A DNA stretch of 64,000 nucleotides from the NCBI RefSeq assembly GCF_900115955.1, contig NZ_FOYL01000010.1, positions 1-64,000 on the forward strand, given 5' to 3'. The DNA comes from Lentzea waywayandensis. GTDB taxonomy: Bacteria > Actinomycetota > Actinomycetes > Mycobacteriales > Pseudonocardiaceae. Positions within the stretch are counted from its first letter, which is position 1; each line of letters starts with the position of its first letter. Shown in pieces: positions 62,048 through 64,000 of this stretch. A program made the position numbers and the translations under genes. The notes beneath the pieces are model-generated. The model ran no database searches. It had not been told where the DNA came from and was given only the letters and a program-made list of their open reading frames with translations.

Positions 62048-62512
62048 CGACTCCGCGGGCGCGAACCTCTTCACGTCCCAGCGCCCGTGTCCCTCCATCA
62101 GCTTGCGGCCGATCCGTCGCAGGTCGGCGAGGTCACGCTCGCTCAGCAGCTCGGTGAACTCCTCGGCCAGCGTCTCCCGGTACACCCGCGCCGTCGTCCC
62201 CACGCAGGCCTCCTCGCCCTCGGGCGTGAGCACGGCGATGACCAGCCGCCGGTTGTCCGCGGGCTGTTCCCGGACCACCCAGCCGCGCTTGACCAGCCGC
62301 TCGATCAGCCGCGTGACGCCGGACGGGCTGACGTCCAGCAACTCGACGAGCTCGGACATCTGCAGCCGCCCGCCGTTGTGGTGCAGCTGGTAGAGCGCCA
62401 CGTGCTCCAGCAGCGAGCACGCGGCCTCTGCCTCCATGCGCCGCCCGATCGCGGCCTTCACGGCGTCCACGCCCTGCTGCACGTACAGCCACGAGTAGAT
62501 CGGCTCTGTCAC
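62036..62512 (-). CDS. MarR-family regulator
   Basis: A 158-residue winged-helix regulator. The DNA-binding part includes 'LQMSELVELLDVSPSGVTRL', 'IERLVKRGWVVREQPADNRR' and the beta wing 'LVIAVLTPEGEEA'. It is divergent from a flavin monooxygenase gene, the usual MarR target, and palindromes lie between them. GTG at 62512 is preferred since TAGACT lies exactly six bases upstream; the GTG one codon before would leave too little space. Ligand probably phenolic, by analogy only. Confidence 0.85.
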   Translation of the reverse strand: MTEPIYSWLYVQQGVDAVKAAIGRRMEAEAACSLLEHVALYQLHHNGGRLQMSELVELLDVSPSGVTRLIERLVKRGWVVREQPADNRRLVIAVLTPEGEEACVGTTARVYRETLAEEFTELLSERDLADLRRIGRKLMEGHGRWDVKRFAPAESSEQ

Positions 62513-62553
62513 CACGTCAGTCTAAAACAAGTTTGACGGCGCGACGTTTTCAC

Positions 62554-62568
62554 GCTCAAATGTTGAGC
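62554..62568. promoter_or_regulatory. candidate MarR operator at the monooxygenase start
   Basis: GCTCAA, ATG, TTGAGC is a perfect 6-3-6 inverted repeat ending directly before the monooxygenase ATG. TTGACG at 62533-62538 and TCAAAT at 62556-62561 (17-base spacer) form a promoter whose -10 is inside the palindrome, so a bound repressor would block polymerase. Confidence 0.6.
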
Positions 62569-63774
62569 ATGAAAGCTTCAGATGTCACCGTCGTCGGCGC
62601 CGGCCCGGTCGGCCTCCTGCTGGCGAGCGAACTGGCCCTGCAAGGCGTCCGCACCACTGTCCTGGAACGCCTGACCACCCAGGCCGACACCATCAAGGCC
62701 CAGATGATCAGCGGCCGCACCTACGAGATGCTCGCCATGCGTGGCTTCGGTCCCGCCATCGACGCCGCGAGCGCCGACGAGGCCACCCGCCTCGCGTGGC
62801 CGGTCCGCCGCTCCACCGGCCACTTCGCCGGACTGTTCAAACTGGACGGTCTGCCTTTGACAATGCTGTCCCAGCAGGCTTTGGAACGCATCCTCGAAGC
62901 CCGCGCCCTCGACCTGGGCGTGCGGATCCGCCGCGGCGTCGAGGTGACCGACCTGAACCTGGACTCGGAGTACGTGATCGGCTGCGACGGTGGCCGCAGC
63001 ACCGTCCGCAGGCTCGCGGGCTTCGACTTCCCGGGCACCGGCCCCACCCTGACCGGCTACCAGGCGATCGCCGACGTGGACGGCGACCTCCCGAACGGCT
63101 GGCACCTCACCCCGACCGGTGTGTACGCCTCCGGCCCGCTCCAGGGCCGGATCATGCTCATCGAGTACGACGGCCCGCCGGCGTCCCGCGAGGTCACCCG
63201 CGAGAGCCTGGAAGCCGCCCTGCGCCGGGTGAGCGGCCGCGACGTCCGGATCACGAAGATCCACACCGCCACCAGCTGGACCGACAACACCCGCCAGGCC
63301 ACCACCTACCGCCGGGGCACCGTCCTGCTGGCGGGCGACGCCGCCCACGTCCACTCGCCGTTCGGCGGCCAGGGCCTCAACCTGGGCCTCCAGGACGCCC
63401 TCAACCTGGGCTGGAAACTCGCCACCGGCGACTCGGCCCTCATCGACACCTACACCACCGAACGCCACCCGGTGGCCGACCGCGTCCTGCGCAACACCCT
63501 GGCCCAGGTCGCGCTGACCCGCCCGGACCCGCGGTCGCGCGAACTCCACTCGCTCGTCAGCGACCTGCTCGACCTCCCCGAGGTCAAGGCCCGGATCTCG
63601 GCGATGGTCCAGGGCACCGACATCCGCTACGAGACGGACTGCGACCACCCGCTGGCGGGCACCTTCGTCCCCGGCCTGGACCTGTCCGCCGGCAAGGGAA
63701 CCACCACCGTGCTCGACGGCTTGGAGACCACTGTCCGCCCGGACGGTCACATCTCCTGGATCGGTCCGCGATGA
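62569..63774 (+). CDS. FAD-dependent aromatic monooxygenase (PheA/TfdB-like)
   Basis: A 401-residue class A flavoprotein hydroxylase. 'VTVVGAGPVGLLLASELALQ' near residue 5 binds ADP of FAD, 'VIGCDGGRSTVRRLAG' is the second motif, and 'LLAGDAAHVHSPFGGQGLNLGLQDALNL' (read in two pieces near 260) binds the ribityl chain. It uses NADPH and oxygen to hydroxylate phenols, polyketides or a drug. It ends soon after the FAD domain, without the thioredoxin-like C-terminal domain of longer phenol hydroxylases. The divergent MarR gene probably controls it. Confidence 0.88.
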   Translation: MKASDVTVVGAGPVGLLLASELALQGVRTTVLERLTTQADTIKAQMISGRTYEMLAMRGFGPAIDAASADEATRLAWPVRRSTGHFAGLFKLDGLPLTMLSQQALERILEARALDLGVRIRRGVEVTDLNLDSEYVIGCDGGRSTVRRLAGFDFPGTGPTLTGYQAIADVDGDLPNGWHLTPTGVYASGPLQGRIMLIEYDGPPASREVTRESLEAALRRVSGRDVRITKIHTATSWTDNTRQATTYRRGTVLLAGDAAHVHSPFGGQGLNLGLQDALNLGWKLATGDSALIDTYTTERHPVADRVLRNTLAQVALTRPDPRSRELHSLVSDLLDLPEVKARISAMVQGTDIRYETDCDHPLAGTFVPGLDLSAGKGTTTVLDGLETTVRPDGHISWIGPR

Positions 63775-63853
63775 GGGTCACCGACGCCACGCGGCCGGGT
63801 CGAGGGTGACGATGCCACTGGCGTCGACCGTCACCTCGACCGGGCCGATCCGG

Positions 63854-64000
63854 CTAGACCGAACGCGACCAGCTCTGCAGCATCCGGAACGCGATCGACG
63901 CGCCACCGGCGAGTCCGAGCCCAGGAACGCTCCCCGGCTCCTCGATCGCCTTCCGCACGTCCGCCCGCGAGACCCACTTGGCCTCGGCGATCTCACCTTC
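63854..64000 (-). CDS. NADH pyrophosphatase (NudC-like), C-terminal end only
   Basis: The last 48 codons of a leftward gene that begins outside the window. They read 'EGEIAEAKWVSRADVRKAIE', then a Pro/Gly stretch, then 'ASIAFRMLQSWSRSV', the usual end of NUDIX NudC proteins ('PGxxSIAxRMI'). NudC removes NMN from NAD and decaps NAD-RNA. The NUDIX box itself is outside, so the name rests on this tail. The 79 bases to the monooxygenase stop hold no supported gene. Confidence 0.6.
   Translation of the reverse strand, partial: EGEIAEAKWVSRADVRKAIEEPGSVPGLGLAGGASIAFRMLQSWSRSV

Noticed and set aside
63778..63853. Short plus-minus frame ending 'TVDASGIVTLDPAAWRR'
   Set aside because: The text looks protein-like but has no start with a ribosome-binding site and no known relative; left unannotated.

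Overview
The window is high-GC actinobacterial chromosome. Family-level gene content (mycothiol-era enzymes, LprG/P55, LysX, F420 reductase, GlnA2) and the rRNA leader suggest a member of the Pseudonocardiales, perhaps near Lentzea or Saccharothrix; the genus is a guess. No phage or insertion sequence is visible, and almost every base is coding.

Left end (1-657): the 5' end of a 16S rRNA gene reading leftwards, with its leader and three tandem promoters about 100 bp apart. Next come a large glycosyltransferase/FkbM methyltransferase fusion behind glnA2, the divergent lprG-P55 lipid-export pair, two tandem exported alpha/beta hydrolases, nadE, a NarL-type two-component system, a PIN/XRE-ImmA toxin-antitoxin-like pair, lysX, a hydrolase, a VOC protein and panB (658-21524). 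From 21533 to 26717 lie small metabolic genes: a xi-class GST, proline iminopeptidase, a ricin-type lectin, a BtuF-like protein, F420 reductase and an RNB-domain ribonuclease.

At 26742-35197 sits a compact leftward type IV secretion-like operon (VirB2-, PrgI/VirB3-, VirB4-, VirB6- and VirB8-like genes, an NlpC/P60 hydrolase and two small genes), facing a ribbon-helix-helix-like gene. No coupling protein or relaxase is in the window. Then follow a secreted DUF6345-like protein, threonine synthase, rnpB, an FMN reductase, a secreted unknown, an RNase H/phosphatase fusion, tRNA-Leu(GAG) with its own promoter and terminator, an HNH nuclease, an APH-type kinase, a TetR/membrane-protein pair with clear operators, then DUF164, Nif3, a CobC-like aminotransferase, ptpA, a fructosamine kinase, DUF1349, SURF1 and cobD.

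The order and strands of glnA2, two hydrolases, panB, RNase H, DUF164, Nif3, cobC, ptpA, SURF1 and cobD match the Mycobacterium tuberculosis Rv2222c-Rv2236c region, so this is an ancient core neighbourhood into which accessory blocks have been placed.

Right end (52866-64000): a Wadjet-like SMC defence operon (DUF2397, DUF2398, SMC-like ATPase) whose expected fourth gene, a DUF2399/JetD-like protein, is displaced by an inverted TetR/DinB-like pair and appears to have lost key Toprim residues. A MarR/FAD-monooxygenase pair and the end of a NudC-like gene close the window. Many genes at transcript heads show a TANNNT box 6-8 bases before the start codon, the mark of leaderless mRNAs.
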